A stretch of 64,000 nt of DNA from Hydractinia symbiolongicarpus (Eukaryota; Cnidaria; Hydrozoa; Anthoathecata; Hydractiniidae), in the NCBI RefSeq assembly GCF_029227915.1, contig NC_079886.1:25584501-25648500 (forward strand), written 5' to 3'. This document shows, piece after piece, positions 36,227-49,200 of this stretch. A program made the position numbers and the translations under genes. Below the pieces are notes generated by a model. The model saw only the letters and a list, made by a program, of their open reading frames with translations. It ran no database searches and had not been told where the DNA came from. Numbering within the stretch: the stretch's first letter is position 1; every line of letters starts with the position of its first letter.

Positions 36227-39200
36227 CGGCTAGGATTGGTCCTACAGTAAAAAATGTGTTATTTATCTGCATTTCAAAATGAAACGCTACCACAGCGCCC
36301 AGTGTAATCGCTAAGTTCTAGCAATCATGTCAAATTCAGAACATTGTTATTTCTTGGAGTCCAATTGTCCTAATTATCACATTTATAAAGTTAAAATCCA
36401 AAATCAGTTCAAGTAAGTCCCACAGTCAATCGTTTCACTGTTAAAAGCGATGCAACCTAGTAATATCAGAAAAATATCGCTAAATACATGTTGGTACGAA
36501 TATGTGACGCAACCGTTGTAACAGAAACGGACTGATACTGTTAGAAATTCAATGAAATGTTGTTTTTGAAACTGTCTCAATTTCTTCAGCGTGCGATAAC
36601 GGCTAGGATTGGTCCCACAGTAAAAAATGACTTATGTATCTACATTTTTATATGAAGCGCTACCACAGCGCCCAGTGTAATCGCTGAGTACCGGCAATCA
36701 TGACAATTAAAGAAGAATGTTATTTCATGGAGTCCAATTGTCTCATTCATCACATTTGTAAGGTCACAGACAAAAATCAGTTCAATTAAGTCCCACAGTC
36801 AATCGTGTCACTGTTAAAAGCCATGCAACCTAGTAATATCAGAAAAATATCGCTAAATACATGTTGGTACGAAAATGTGACCCAACTGTTGTAACTTAAA
36901 CGGGCTGACTCCGTTAGAAAGTCAATGAAATGTAGTTTTTGAAACTGTCTCTATTTCTTAAGCACGCTAACGGCTAGGATTGTTCCCACAGTAAAAAATG
37001 ACTTATTTATCTAAATTTGTTAATAAAGCGCTACCACAGGTCCCAGTGTAATCGCTGAGTTCTAGCAATCATGTCAAATTCAGAATAATGTTATTTCTTG
37101 GAGTCCAATTGTCTCATTTATCACACTTATAAAGTTAAAGTCCAAAATCTGTTCAATTAAGTCCCACAGTCAATCGTTTCACTGTTAAAAGCGATGCAAT
37201 CTAGTAATACCAGAAAAATATCGCTAAATACATGGTGGTACGGACGCAACCGTTGTAACTAAAACGGACTCATACCGTTAGAAAGTCAATGAAATGTAGT
37301 TTTTGAAACTGTCTGTATTTCTTCAGTGTGCGATAACGGCTAGGATTGGTCCCACAGTAAAAAATGACTTATTAATTTAAATTTTTAAATAAGGCGCTAC
37401 CACAGCGTCCAGTGTAATCGGTGAATTCCAACAATCATGTCAAATTAAAAAGAATGTTATTTCTAGGAGTCCAAATGTGTCATTTATTACTTTTATAAGT
37501 TCAGATTCCAAAATCAGTTCAATTAAGTCCCACAGTCAATCGTTTCACTGTTAAAAGCGATGCAACCTAATATTATCAGAAAAATATCGCTAAATACATG
37601 TTGGTACGAAAATGTGACCCAACTGTTGTAATTCAAACGGGCTCACACCGTTAGAAAGTCAATGGAATGTAGTTTTTGAAACTGTCTCATATTCTTCAGC
37701 GTGCGATAACGCCTAGGATTGGACCCACAGTAAAAAGTGACTTATTTATCTACATTATTAAATGAAGCGATACCACAGCGCCCAGTGTAATCGCTGAGTT
37801 CCGTCAATCATGCCAATTTAAGAAGAATGTTATTGCATGGAGTCCAATTGTTTCAATTATCAAATTTAAAAAGTTAAAGTCCAAAATCAGTTCAAGAAAG
37901 TCCCACAGTCAATCGTTTCGCCGTTAAAAGCGATGCAACCTAACATTATCAGAAAAATATCGCTAAATACATGTTGGTACGAATATGTGACGCAACCGTT
38001 GTAACTGAAACGGACTGACACCGTTAGAAAGTCAATAAAATGGCGTTTTTGAAACTGTCTCTATTTCTTCAGCGTGCAATAACGGGTAGGATTGGTCCTA
38101 CAGTAAAAAATGACTTATTTATCTGCATTTTTATATGAAGCGCTGCCACAGCGCTCAGTGTAATCGCTGAGTTCTAGCAATCATGTCAAATTCAGAACAT
38201 TGCTATTTCTTGGAGTCCAATTGTCTCATTTATCACACTTATAAAGTTAAAGTCCAAAATCAGTTCAATTAAGTCCCACAGTCAATCGTTTCACTATTAA
38301 AAGCAATGCAACCTAGTAATATCAGAAAAATATCGCTAAATACATGTTGGCACGAAAATGTGACCCAACTGTTGTAACTCAAACGGGCTCACACCGTTAG
38401 AAAGTCAATGGAATGTAGTTTTTGAAACTGTCCCTATTTCTTCAGCGTGCGATAACGGCTAGGATTGGTCCTACAGTAAAAAATGTGTTATTTATCTGCA
38501 TTTCTAAATGAAACGCTACCACAGCGCCCAGTGTAATCGCTAAGTTCTAGCAATCATGCCAATTTAAGAAGAATGTTATTGCATGGAGTCCAATTGTTTC
38601 AATTATCAAATTTAAAAAGTTAAAGTCCAAAATCAGTTCAAGAAAGTCCCACAGTCAATCGTTTCGCCGTTAAAAGCGATGCAACCTAATATTATCAGAA
38701 AAATATCGCTAAATACATGTTGGTACGAATATGTGACGCAACCGTTGTAACTGAAACGGACTGATGCTGTTAGAAAGTCAATGAAATGTAGTTTGTGAAA
38801 CTGTCCCTGTTTCTTCAGCGTGCGATAACGGCTAGGATTGGTCCCACAGTAAAAAATGACTTATGTATCTACATTTTTAAATGAAGCGCTACCACAGCGC
38901 CCAGTGTAATCGCTGAGTACCGGCAATCATGACAATTAAAGAAGAATGTTATTGCATGGAGTCCAATTGTCTGAACTATCACATTTTTAAAGTTGAAGTC
39001 CAAAATCAGTTCAAGTAAGTCCCACAGTCAATCGTTGCACTGTTAAAAGCGATGCAACCTAGTAATATCAGAAAAATATCGCTAAGTACATGTTGGTACG
39101 AATATGTGACGCAACCGTTGTAATTAACACGGACTGATACCGTTAGAAAGTCAATGAAACGTAGTTTTTGAAACTGTCTCTATTTCTTCAGCGTGCGATA

Positions 39201-39520
39201 ACGGCTAAGTTTGGTCCTACAGTAAAAAATGGCTTATTTATCTGCATTTTTAAATGAAGCGCTACCACAGCGCCCAGTGTAATCGCTGAGTTCTAGCAAT
39301 CATGTCAAATTCAGAACATTGTTACTTCTTGGAGTCCAATTGTCTCAATTATCACATTTATAAAGTTAAAGTCCAAAATCAGTTGAAGTAAGTCCCACAG
39401 TCAATCGTTTCACTGTTAAAAGCGATGCAGCCTAGTAATATCAGAAAAATATCGCTAAGTACATGTTGCTACGAATTTGTGACGCAACCGTTGTAATTGA
39501 CACGGACTGATACCGTTAGA

Positions 39521-39533
39521 AAGTCAATAACGG
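39521..39533. other. 44 bp internal deletion junction (second)
   Basis: This is the same GTCAAT/AACGG join as at 35835, in the 329 bp monomer starting at 39403. It lies exactly 3693 bp from the first, as the last member of ten-monomer copy 2. Confidence 0.9.
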
Positions 39534-40597
39534 GTAGGATTGGTCCTACAGTAAAAAATGACTTATTTATCTGCATTTTTAAATGAAGCGCTACCACAGC
39601 GCCCAGTGTAATCGCTGAGTTCTAGCAATCATGTCAAATTCAGAACATTGTTACTTCTTGGAGTCCAATTGTCTCAATTATCACATTTATAAAGTTAAAG
39701 TCCAAAATCAGTACAAGTAAGTCCCACAGTCAATCGTTTCACTGTTAAAAGCGATGCAACCTAATATTATCAGAAAAATATCGCTAAATACATGTTGGCA
39801 CGAAAATGTGACCCAACTGTTGTAATTCAAACGGGCTCACACCGTTAGAAAGTCAATGGAATGTAGTTTTTGAAACTGTCTCAATTTCTTCAGCGTGCGA
39901 TAACGCCTAGGATTGGACCCACAGTAAAAAGTGACTTATTTATCTACATTATTAAATGAAGCGATACCACAGCGCCCAGTGTAATCGCTGAGTTCCGTCA
40001 ATCATGCCAATTTAAGAAGAATGTTATTGCATGGAGTCCAATTGTTTCAATTATCAAATTTAAAAAGTTAAAGTCCAAAATCAGTTCAAGAAAGTCCCAC
40101 AGTCAATCGTTTCACCGTTAAAAGCGATGCAACGTAGTAATATCAGAAAAACATCGCTAAATACATGTTGGTACGAATATGTGACGCAACCGTTGTAATT
40201 GACACGGACTGATACCGTTAGAAAGTCAATGAAACGTAGTTTTTGAAACTGTCTCTATTTCTTCAGCGTCCGATAACGGCTAGGATTGGTCCTACCGTAA
40301 AAAATGACTTATTTATCTGCATTTTTAAATGAAGCGCTACCACAGCGCCCAGTGTAATCGCTGAGTTCTAGCAATCATGTCAAATTCAGAACATTGTTAC
40401 TTCTTGGAGTCCAATTGTCTCAATTATCACATTTATAAAGTTAAAGTCCAAAATCAGTTGAAGTAAGTCCCACAGTCAATCGTTTCACTGTTAAAAGCGA
40501 TGCAACCTAGTAATATCAGAAAAATATCGCTAAGTACATGTTGCTACGAATTTGTGACGCAACCGTTGTAATTGACACAGACTGATACCGTTAGAAA

Positions 40598-40608
40598 GTC
40601 AATAACGG
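40598..40608. other. 44 bp internal deletion junction (third)
   Basis: The same join lies in the monomer starting at 40478, 1075 bp from the second, as part of the trimer repeat. Confidence 0.88.
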
Positions 40609-42043
40609 GTAGGATTGGTCCTACAGTAAAAAATGACTTATTTATCTGCATTTTTGAATGAAGCGCTACCACAGCGCCCAGTGTAATCGCTGAGTTCTAG
40701 CAATCATGTCAAATTCAGAACATTGTTACTTCTTGGAGTCCAATTGTCTCAATTATCACATTTATAAAGTTAAAGTCCAAAATCAGTACAAGTAAGTCCC
40801 ACAGTCAATCGTTTCACTGTTAAAAGCGATGCAACCTAATATTATCAGAAAAATATCGCTAAATACATGTTGGTACGAAAATGTGACCCAACTGTTGTAA
40901 TTCAAACGGGCTCACACCGTTAGAAAGTCAATGGAATGTAGTTTTTGAAACTGTCTCAATTTCTTCAGCGTGCGATAACGCCTAGGATTGGACCCACAGT
41001 AAAAAGTGACTTATTTATCTACATTATTAAATGAAGCGATACCACAGCGCCCAGTGTAATCGCTGAGTTCCGTCAATCATGCCAATTTAAGAAGAATGTT
41101 ATTGCATGGAGTCCAATTGTTTCAATTATCAAATTTAAAAAGTTAAAGTCCAAAATCAGTTCAAGAAAGTCCCACAGTCAATCGTTTCACCGTTAAAAGC
41201 GATGCAACGTAGTAATATCAGAAAAATATCGCTAAATACATGTTGGTACGAATATGTGACGCAATCGTTGTAACTGAAACGGACTGACACCGTTAGAAAG
41301 TCAATAAAATGGAGTTTTTGAAACTGTCTCTATTTCTTCAGCGTGCAATAACGGCTAGGATTGGTCCTACAGTAAAAAATGACTTATTTATCTGCATTTT
41401 TATATGAAGCGCTGCCACAGCGCCCAGTGTAATCGCTGAGTTCTAGCAATCATGTTAAATTCAGAACATTGCTATTTCTTGGAGTCCAATTGTCTCATTT
41501 ATCACACTTATAAAGTTAAAGTCCAAAATCAGTTCAATTAAGTCCCACAGTCAATCGTTTCACTATTAAAAGCGATGCAACCTAGTAATATCAGAAAAAT
41601 ATCGCTAAATACATGTTGGTACGAAAATGTGACCCAACTGTTGTAACTCAAACGGGCTCACACCGTTAGAAAGTCAATGGAATGTAGTTTTTGAAACTGT
41701 CTGTATTTCTTCAGCGTGCGATAACGGCTAGGATTGGTCCTACAGTAAAAAATGACTTATTTATCTGCATTTTTAAATGAAGCGCTACCACAGCGCCCAG
41801 TGTAATCGCTGTGTTCTAGCAATCATGTCAAATTCAGAACATTGTTACTTCTTGGAGTCCAATTGTCTCAATTATCACATTTATAAAGTTAAAGTCCAAA
41901 ATCAGTTCAAGTAAGTCCCACAGTCAATCGTTTCACTGTTAAAAGCGATACAACCTAGCAATATCAGAAAAATACCGCTAAGTACATGTTGGTACGAATA
42001 TGTGACGCAACCGTTGTAACAGAAACGGAATGATACCGTTAGA

Positions 42044-42056
42044 AAGCCAATAACGG
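42044..42056. other. 44 bp internal deletion junction (fourth)
   Basis: The join GCCAAT/AACGG lies in the 329 bp monomer at 41926. The flank differs (GAAAGCCAAT, and CAGAAACGGAATG upstream), which shows the deletion has been moved onto a different monomer subtype by exchange or conversion. Confidence 0.88.
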
Positions 42057-42856
42057 GTAGGATTGGTCCTACAGTAAAAAATGACTTATTTATCTGCATT
42101 TTTAAATGAAGCGCTACCACAGCCCCCAGTGTAATCGCTGAGTTCTAGCAATCATGTCAAATTCAGAACATTGTTACTTCTTGGAGTCCAATTGTCTCAA
42201 TTATCACATTTATAAAGTTAAAGTCCAAACTCAGTACAAGTAAGTCCCACAGTCAATCGTTTCACTGTTAAAAGCGATGCAACCTAGTAATATCAGAAAA
42301 ATATCGCTAAGTACATGTTGCTACGAATATGTGACGCAACCGCTGTAACAGAAACGGACTGATACCGTTAGAAAGTCAATGAAATGTAGTTTTTGAAACA
42401 CTCTCTATTTCTTCAGCGTGTGATAACGGCTAGGATTGGTCCTACCGTAAAAAATGACTTATTTATCTGCATTTTTATATGAAGCGCTACCACAGCGCCC
42501 AGTGTAATCGCTGAGTTCTAGCAATCATGTCAAATTCAGAACATTGTTACTTCTTGGAGTCCAATTGTCTCAATTTTTACATTTATAAAGTTAAAGTCCA
42601 AAATCAGTTCAATAAAGTCCCACAGTCAATCGTTTCACTGTTAAAAGCGATACAACCTAGTAATATCAGAAAAATATCGCTAAACACATGTTGGTACGAA
42701 TATGTAACGCAACCGTTGTAACAGAAACGGACTGATACCGTTAGAAAGTCAATGAAATGTAGTTTTCGAAACTGTCTCAATTTCTTCAGCGTGCGATAAC
42801 GGCTAGGATTAGTCCCACAGTAAAAAATGACTTATATATCTACATTTTTAAATGAA

Positions 42857-42873
42857 GCGCTCCAAAACAGCGC
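42857..42873. other. Hairpin-loop variant with two extra bases
   Basis: The normal inverted repeat GCGCT-ACCAC-AGCGC becomes GCGCT-CCAAAAC-AGCGC. The stem is unchanged and the loop grows from five to seven bases, giving a 375 bp monomer. The same variant occurs at 45803-45809, 47292-47298 and 49155-49161 (loop positions). Confidence 0.85.
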
Positions 42874-43275
42874 CCAGTGTAATCGCTGAGCACCAGCAAT
42901 TATGTCAATTTAAGAAGAATGTTATTTAATGGAGTCCAACTGTCTCATTCATCACATTTGTCAGGTCACATTCCAAAATCAGTTCAAATAAGTCCTATAG
43001 TAAATCGTTCCACTGTTAAAAGCGATGCAATCTAGTATTATCAGAAACATATCGCTAAATACATGTTGTTACGAAAATGTGACCCAACCGTTGTAACTGA
43101 AACGGACTGATACCGTTAGAAAGTCAATGAAATGTAGTTTTTGAAACTGTCTCAATTTCTTCAGCGTGCGATAACGGCTAGGATTGGTCCCACAGTAAAA
43201 AATGACTTATATATCTAAATATGTAAATAAAGAGCTACCACAGCGCCCAGTGTAATCGCTGAGTTCTAGCAATCA

Positions 43276-43980
43276 TGTCAATTTCAGAATAATGTTATAC
43301 CTTGGAGTTCAATTGTCTCAATTATTGCAATTATAAAGTTATAGTCCAAAATCAGTTCAATTAAGCGCCACTGTCAATCGTTTCACTGTTAAAAGCTATA
43401 CAACCTAGTAATATCAGAAAAATACCGATAAATACATGTTGGTACGAATATGTGACGCAACCTTTGTAACTGAAACGGACTCATACCGTTAGAATGTCAA
43501 TGAAATGTAGTTTTTGGAATTGTCTGTATTTCTTCAGCGTGCGATAACGGCTAGGATTGGTCCCACAGTAAAAAATGACTTATTAATTTAAATTTTTAAA
43601 TAAAGCGCTACCACAGCGTCCAGTGTAATCGGTGAATTCCAACAATCATGTCATATTAAAAAGAATTTTATTTCTAGGAGTCCATTTGGGTCATTTATTA
43701 CATTTATAAGTTCAGATTCCAAAATCAGTTCAATTAAGTCCCACAGTCAATCGTTTCACTGTTAAAGGCGATACAACCTAGTAATATCAGAAAAATATCG
43801 CTAAACACATGTTGGTACGAATATGTGACGCAACCGTTGTAACAGAAACGGACTGATACCGTTAGAAAGTCAATGAAATGTAGTTTTTGGAAGTGTCTCT
43901 ATTTCTTCAGCGTGCGATAACGAGTAGGATTGGTCCTACAGTAAAAAATGACTTATTTATCTGCATTTCAAATGAAGCGC
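43276..43980. repeat. Monomers joining the two 2941 bp copies
   Basis: The rest of the monomer at 43003, the whole of 43376 and part of 43749 lie here. The monomer at 43376 is the ACCGATAAATACATG / CCTTTGTAACTG / TTAATTTAAATTTTTAAAT subtype that becomes frequent after 47 kb. Nothing else is visible. Confidence 0.85.
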
Positions 43981-46216
43981 TACCACAGCGCCCAGTGTAA
44001 TCGCTGAGTTCCGTCAATCATGCCAATTTAAGAAGAATGTTATTGCATGGAGTCCAATTGTTTCAATTATCAAATTTAAAAAGTTAAAGTCCAAAATCAG
44101 TTCAAGAAAGTCCCACAGTCAATCGTTTCACCGTTAAAAGCGATGCAACGTAGTAATATCAGAAAAACATCGCTAAATACATGTTGGTACGAATATGTGA
44201 CGCAATCGTTGTAACTGAAACGGACTGACACCGTTAGAAAGTCAATAAAATGGAGTTTTTGAAACTGTCTCTATTTCTTCAGCGTGCAATAACGGCTAGG
44301 ATTGGTCCTACAGTAAAAAATGACTTATTTATCTGCATTTTTATATGAAGTGCTGCCACAGCGCCCAGTGTAATCGCTGAGTTCTAGCAATCATGTTAAA
44401 TTCAGAACATTGCTATTTCTTGGAGTCCAATTGTCTCATTTATCACACTTATAAAGTTAAAGTCCAAAATCAGTTCAATTAAGTCCCACAGTCAATCGTT
44501 TCACTATTAAAAGCGATGCAACCTAGTAATATCAGAAAAATATCGCTAAATACATGTTGGTACGAAAATGTGACCCAACTGTTGTAACTCAAACGGGCTC
44601 ACACCGTTAGAAAGTCAATGGAATGTAGTTTTTGAAACTGTCTGTATTTCTTCAGCGTGCGATAACGGCTAGGATTGGTCCTACAGTAAAAAATGACTTA
44701 TTTATCTGCATTTTTAAATGAAGCGCTACCACAGCGCCCAGTGTAATCGCTGAGTTCTAGCAATCATGTCAAATTCAGAACATTGTTACTTCTTGGAGTC
44801 CAATTGTCTCAATTATCACATTTATAAAGTTAAAGTCCAAAATCAGTTCAAGTAAGTCCCACAGTCAATCGTTTCACTGTTAAAAGCGATACAACCTAGC
44901 AATATCAGAAAAGTATCGCTAAGTACATGTTGGTACGAATATGTGACGCAACCGTTGTAACAGAAACGGAATGATACCGTTAGAAAGCCAATAACGGGCA
45001 GGATTGGTCCTACAGTAAAAAATGACATATTTATCTGCATTTTTAAATGAAGCGCTACCACAGCCCCCAGTGTAATCGCTGAGTTCTAGCAATCATGTCA
45101 AATTCAGAACATTGTTACTTCTTGGAGTCCAATTGTCTCAATTATCACATTTATAAAGTTAAAGTCCAAAATCAGTACAAGTAAGTCCCACAGTCAATCG
45201 TTTCACTGTTAAAAGCGATGCAACCTAGTAATATCAGAAAAATATCGCTAAGTACATGTTGCTACGAATATGTGACACAACCGCTGTAACAGAAACGGAC
45301 TGATACCGTTAGAAAGTCAATGAAATGTAGTTTTTGAAACACTCTCTATTTCTTCAGCGTGTGATAACGGCTAGGATTGGTCCTACCGTAAAAAATGACT
45401 TATTTATCTGCATTTTTATATGAAGCGCTACCACAGCGCCCAGTGTAATCGCTGAGTTCTAGCAATCATGTCAAATTCAGAACATTGTTACTTCTTGGAG
45501 TCCAATTGTCTCAATTTTTACATTTATAAAGTTAAAGTCCAAAATCAGTTCAATAAAGTCCCACAGTCAATCGTTTCACTGTTAAAAGCGATACAACCTA
45601 GTAATATCAGAAAAATATCGCTAAACACATGTTGGTACGAATATGTAACGCAACCGTTGTAACAGAAACGGACTGATACCGTTAGAAAGTCAATGAAATG
45701 TAGTTTTCGAAACTGTCTCAATTTCTTCAGCGTGCGATAACGGCTAGGATTAGTCCCACAGTAAAAAATGACTTATATATCTACATTTTTAAATGAAGCG
45801 CTCCAAAACAGCGCCCAGTGTAATCGCTGAGCACCAGCAATTATGTCAATTTAAGAAGAATGTTATTTAATGGAGTCCAACTTTCTCATTCATCACATTT
45901 GTCAGGTCACATTCCAAAATCAGTTCAATTAAGTCCTATAGTAAATTGTTCCACTGTTAAAAGCGATGCAACCTAGTATTATCAGAAACATATCGCTAAA
46001 TACATGTTGTTACGAAAATGTGACCCAACCGTTGTAACTGAAACGGACTGATACCGTTAGAAAGTCAATGAAATGTAGTTTTTGAAACTGTCTCAATTTC
46101 TTCAGCGTGCGATAACGGCTAGGATTGGTCCCACAGTAAAAAATGACTTATATATCTAAATATGTAAATAAAGAGCTACCACAGCGCCCAGTGTAATCGC
46201 TGAGTTCTAGCAATCA
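43981..46216. repeat. Eight-monomer higher-order repeat, copy 2 (2941 bp period)
   Basis: Starts at 44121, 44494, 44867 (329 bp), 45196, 45569 (375 bp) and 45944 repeat copy 1 with few substitutions, for example AAAACATCGC versus AAAATATCGC and GATAACGGGCAGG versus GATAACGGGTAGG-type forms. After about 46216 it switches to a CAAATTCAGAACATTG continuation instead of the CAATTTCAGAATAATG of copy 1. Confidence 0.88.
44985..44997. other. 44 bp internal deletion junction (fifth)
   Basis: This is the same as the fourth, 2941 bp downstream in the monomer at 44867, as part of the second eight-monomer copy. Confidence 0.88.
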
Positions 46217-49200
46217 TGTCAAATTCAGAACATTGTTACTTCTTGGAGTCCAATTGTCTTAATTATCACATTTATAAAGTTAAAGTCCAAAATCAGTACA
46301 AGTAAGTCCCACAGTCAATCGTTTCACTGTTAAAAGCGATGCAACCTAGTAATATCAGAAAAATATCGCTAAGTACATGTTGCTACGAATATGTGACGCA
46401 ACCGCTGTAACAGAAACGGACTGATACCGTTAGAAAGTCAATGAAATGTAGTTTTTGAAACTGTCTCTATTTCTTCAGCGTGCGATAACGGCTAGGATTT
46501 GTCCTACCGTAAAAAATGACTTATTTATCTGCATTTTTAAATGAAGCGCTACCACAGCGCCCAGTGTAATCGCTGAGTTCTAGCAATCATGTCAAATTCA
46601 GAACATTGTTACTTCTTGGAATTGTCTCAATTATCACATTTATAAAGTTAAAGTCCACAATCAGTTCAAGTAAGTCCCACAGTCAATCGTTTCACTGTTA
46701 AAAGCGATGCAACCTAGTAATATCAGAAAAATATCGCTAAGTACATCTTGGTACATATATGTGACGCAACCGTTGTAACAGAAAGGGACTGATACCGTTA
46801 GAAAGTCAATGAAATGAAGTTTTTGAAACTGTCTCAATTTCTTCAGCGTGCGATAACGGGTAGGATTGGTCCTACAGTAAAAAATGACTTATTTATCTGC
46901 ATTTTTATATGAAGCGCTACCACAGCGCCCAGTGTAATCGCTGAGTTCTAGCAATCATGTCAATTGCAGAATAATGTTATACCTTGGGGTTCAATTGTCT
47001 CAATTATTGCAATTATAAAGTTATAGTCCAAAATCAGTTCAATTAAGTGCCACTGTCATTCGTTTCACTGTTAAAAGTGATACAACCTAGTAATATCAGA
47101 AAAATACCGATAAATACATGTTGGTACGAATATGTGACGCAACCTTTGTAACTGAAACGGCCTCATACCGTTAGAATGTCAATGAAATGTAGTTTTCAAA
47201 ACTGTCTCAATTTCTTCAGCGTGCGATAACGGCTAGGATTGGTCCCACAGTATAAAATGACTTATGTATCTACATTTTTAAATGAAGCGCTCCAAAACAG
47301 CGCCCAGTGTAATCGCTGAGCACCGGCAATCTTGCCAATTTAAGAAGAATGTTATTTAATGAAGTCCAATTGTCTCATTCATCACATTTGTCAGGTCACA
47401 GTCCAAAATCAGTTCAATTAAGTCCTATAGTAAATCGTTCAAATGTTAAAAGCGATGCAACCTAGTAATATCAGAAAAATATCGCTAAATACATGTTGTT
47501 ACGAAAATGTGACCCAACCGTTGTAACTGGAACGGACTGATACCGTTAGAAAGTCAATGAAATGTAGTTTTTGAAACTGTCTCAATTTCTTCAGCGTGCA
47601 ATAACGGCTAGGATTGGTGCCAAAGTAAAAAATGACTTATATATCTAAATATGTAAATAAAGCGCTACCACAGCGCCTAGTGTAATCGGTGAATTGCAAC
47701 AATCATGTCATATTAAAAAGAATTTTATTTCTAGGAGTCCATTTGGGTCATTTATTACATTTATAAGTTCAGATTCCAAAATCAGTTCAATTAAGTCACA
47801 CAGTCAATCGTTTCACTGTTAAAAGCGATACAACCTAGTAATATCAGAAAAATATCGCTAAACACATGTTGGTACGAATATGTGACGCAACCGTTGTAAC
47901 AGAAACGGACTGATACCGTTACAAAGTCAATGAAATGTAGTTTTTGAAACTGTCTCAATTTCTTCAGCGTGCGATAACGGCTAGGATTGGCCCCACAGTA
48001 AAAAATGACTTATTTATCTGCATTTTTAAATGAAGCGCTACCACAGCGCCCAGTGTAATCCCTGAGTTCTAGCAATCATGTCAAATTCAGAACATTGTTG
48101 CTTCTTGGAGTCCAATTGTCTCAATTATCACATTTATAAAGTTAAAGTCCAAAATCAGTACAAGTAAGTCCCACAGTCAATCGTTTCACTGTTAAAAGGG
48201 ATGCAACCTAGTAATATCAGAAAAATATCGCTAAGTACATGTTGCTACGAATATGTGACGCAACCGCTGTAACAGAAACGGACTGATACCGTTAGAAAGT
48301 CAATGAAATGTAGTTATTGAAACTGTCTCTATTTCTTCAGCGTGCGATAACGGCTAGGATTTGTCCTACCGTAAAAAAATGACTTATTTATCTGCATTTT
48401 TAAATGAAGCGCTACCACAGTGCCCTGTGTAATCGCTGAGTTCTAGCAATCATGTCAAATTCAGAACATTGTTACTTTTTGGAATTGTCTCAATTATCAC
48501 ATTTATAAAGTTAAAGTCCACAATCAGTTCAAGTAAGTCCCACAGTCAATCGTTTCACAGTTAAAAGCGATGCAACCTAGTAATATCAGAAAAATATCGC
48601 TAAGTACATGTTGGTACAAATATGTGACGCAACCGTTGTAACAGAAAGGGACTGATACCGTTAGAAAGTCAATGAAATGTAGTTTTTGAAACTGTCTCAA
48701 TTTCTTCAGCGTGCGATAACGGGTAGGATTGGTCCTACAGTAAAAAATGACTTATTTATCTGCATTTTTATATGAAGCGCTACCACAGCGCCCAGTGTAA
48801 TCGCTGAGTTCTAGCAATCATGTCAATTTCAGAATAATGTTATACCTTGGGGTTCAATTGTCTCAATTATTGTAATTGTAAAGTTATAGTCCAAAATCAG
48901 TTCAATTAAGTGGCACTGTCAATCGTTTCACTGTTAAAAGCGATACAACCTAGTAATATCAGAAAAATACCGATAAATACATGTTGGTACGAATATGTGA
49001 CGCAACGTTTGTAACTGAAACGGACTCATACCGTTAGAGTGTCAATGAAATGTAGTTTTCGAAACTGTCTCAATTTCTTCAGCGTGCGATAACGGCTAGG
49101 ATTGGTCCCACATTAAAAAAGGACTTATATATCTACATTTTTAAATGAAGCGCTCCAAAACAGCGCCCAGTGTAATCGCTGAGCACCGGCAATCTTGCCA

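Larger units (their letters stand above)
36039..39731. repeat. Ten-monomer higher-order repeat, copy 2 (3693 bp)
   Basis: Starts at 36039, 36428, 36801, 37172, 37538, 37911, 38284, 38657, 39030 and 39403 reproduce copy 1, with steps 389, 373, 371 and 366 and a final 329. Between them the offset changes from 3693 to 4066 and back. This copy has an extra monomer at 37538 (CCTAATATTATC with GACCCAACTG and GCCTAGGATTGGACCC) and lacks the equivalent of the one at 35337. The total length is restored to exactly 3693 bp. Few base differences are seen, for example GGTCACGGAC versus GGTCACAGAC. Confidence 0.92.
39403..41179. repeat. Trimer higher-order repeat of 1075 bp, nearly two copies
   Basis: Monomers 39403 (329 bp), 39732 (373) and 40105 (373) are followed by matching 40478 (329) and 40807 (373). 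Shared marks are GTTGCTACGAATTTGTGACG with GTAATTGACAC in the short monomer and CCTAATATTATC with GTAATTCAAACGGG in the next. The third monomers (40105 and 41180) share only their first 60-80 bp (TTCACCGTTAAAAG, GCAACGTAG), then diverge. Confidence 0.82.
41040..43275. repeat. Eight-monomer higher-order repeat, copy 1 (2941 bp period)
   Basis: Starts at 41180, 41553, 41926 (329 bp), 42255, 42628 (375 bp) and 43003 match those of the second copy at a constant 2941 bp offset. The unit contains one 44 bp deletion monomer and one monomer with a two-base hairpin-loop insertion. The left match boundary lies near 41040, inside a monomer, and the right one near 43275. Confidence 0.88.

Noticed and set aside
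42527-45662. Two identical 64-codon plus-strand open frames (42527-42721 and 45468-45662)
   Set aside because: They are 2941 bp apart because the higher-order unit is duplicated. The same frame is closed in other monomers. No coding signal is seen.
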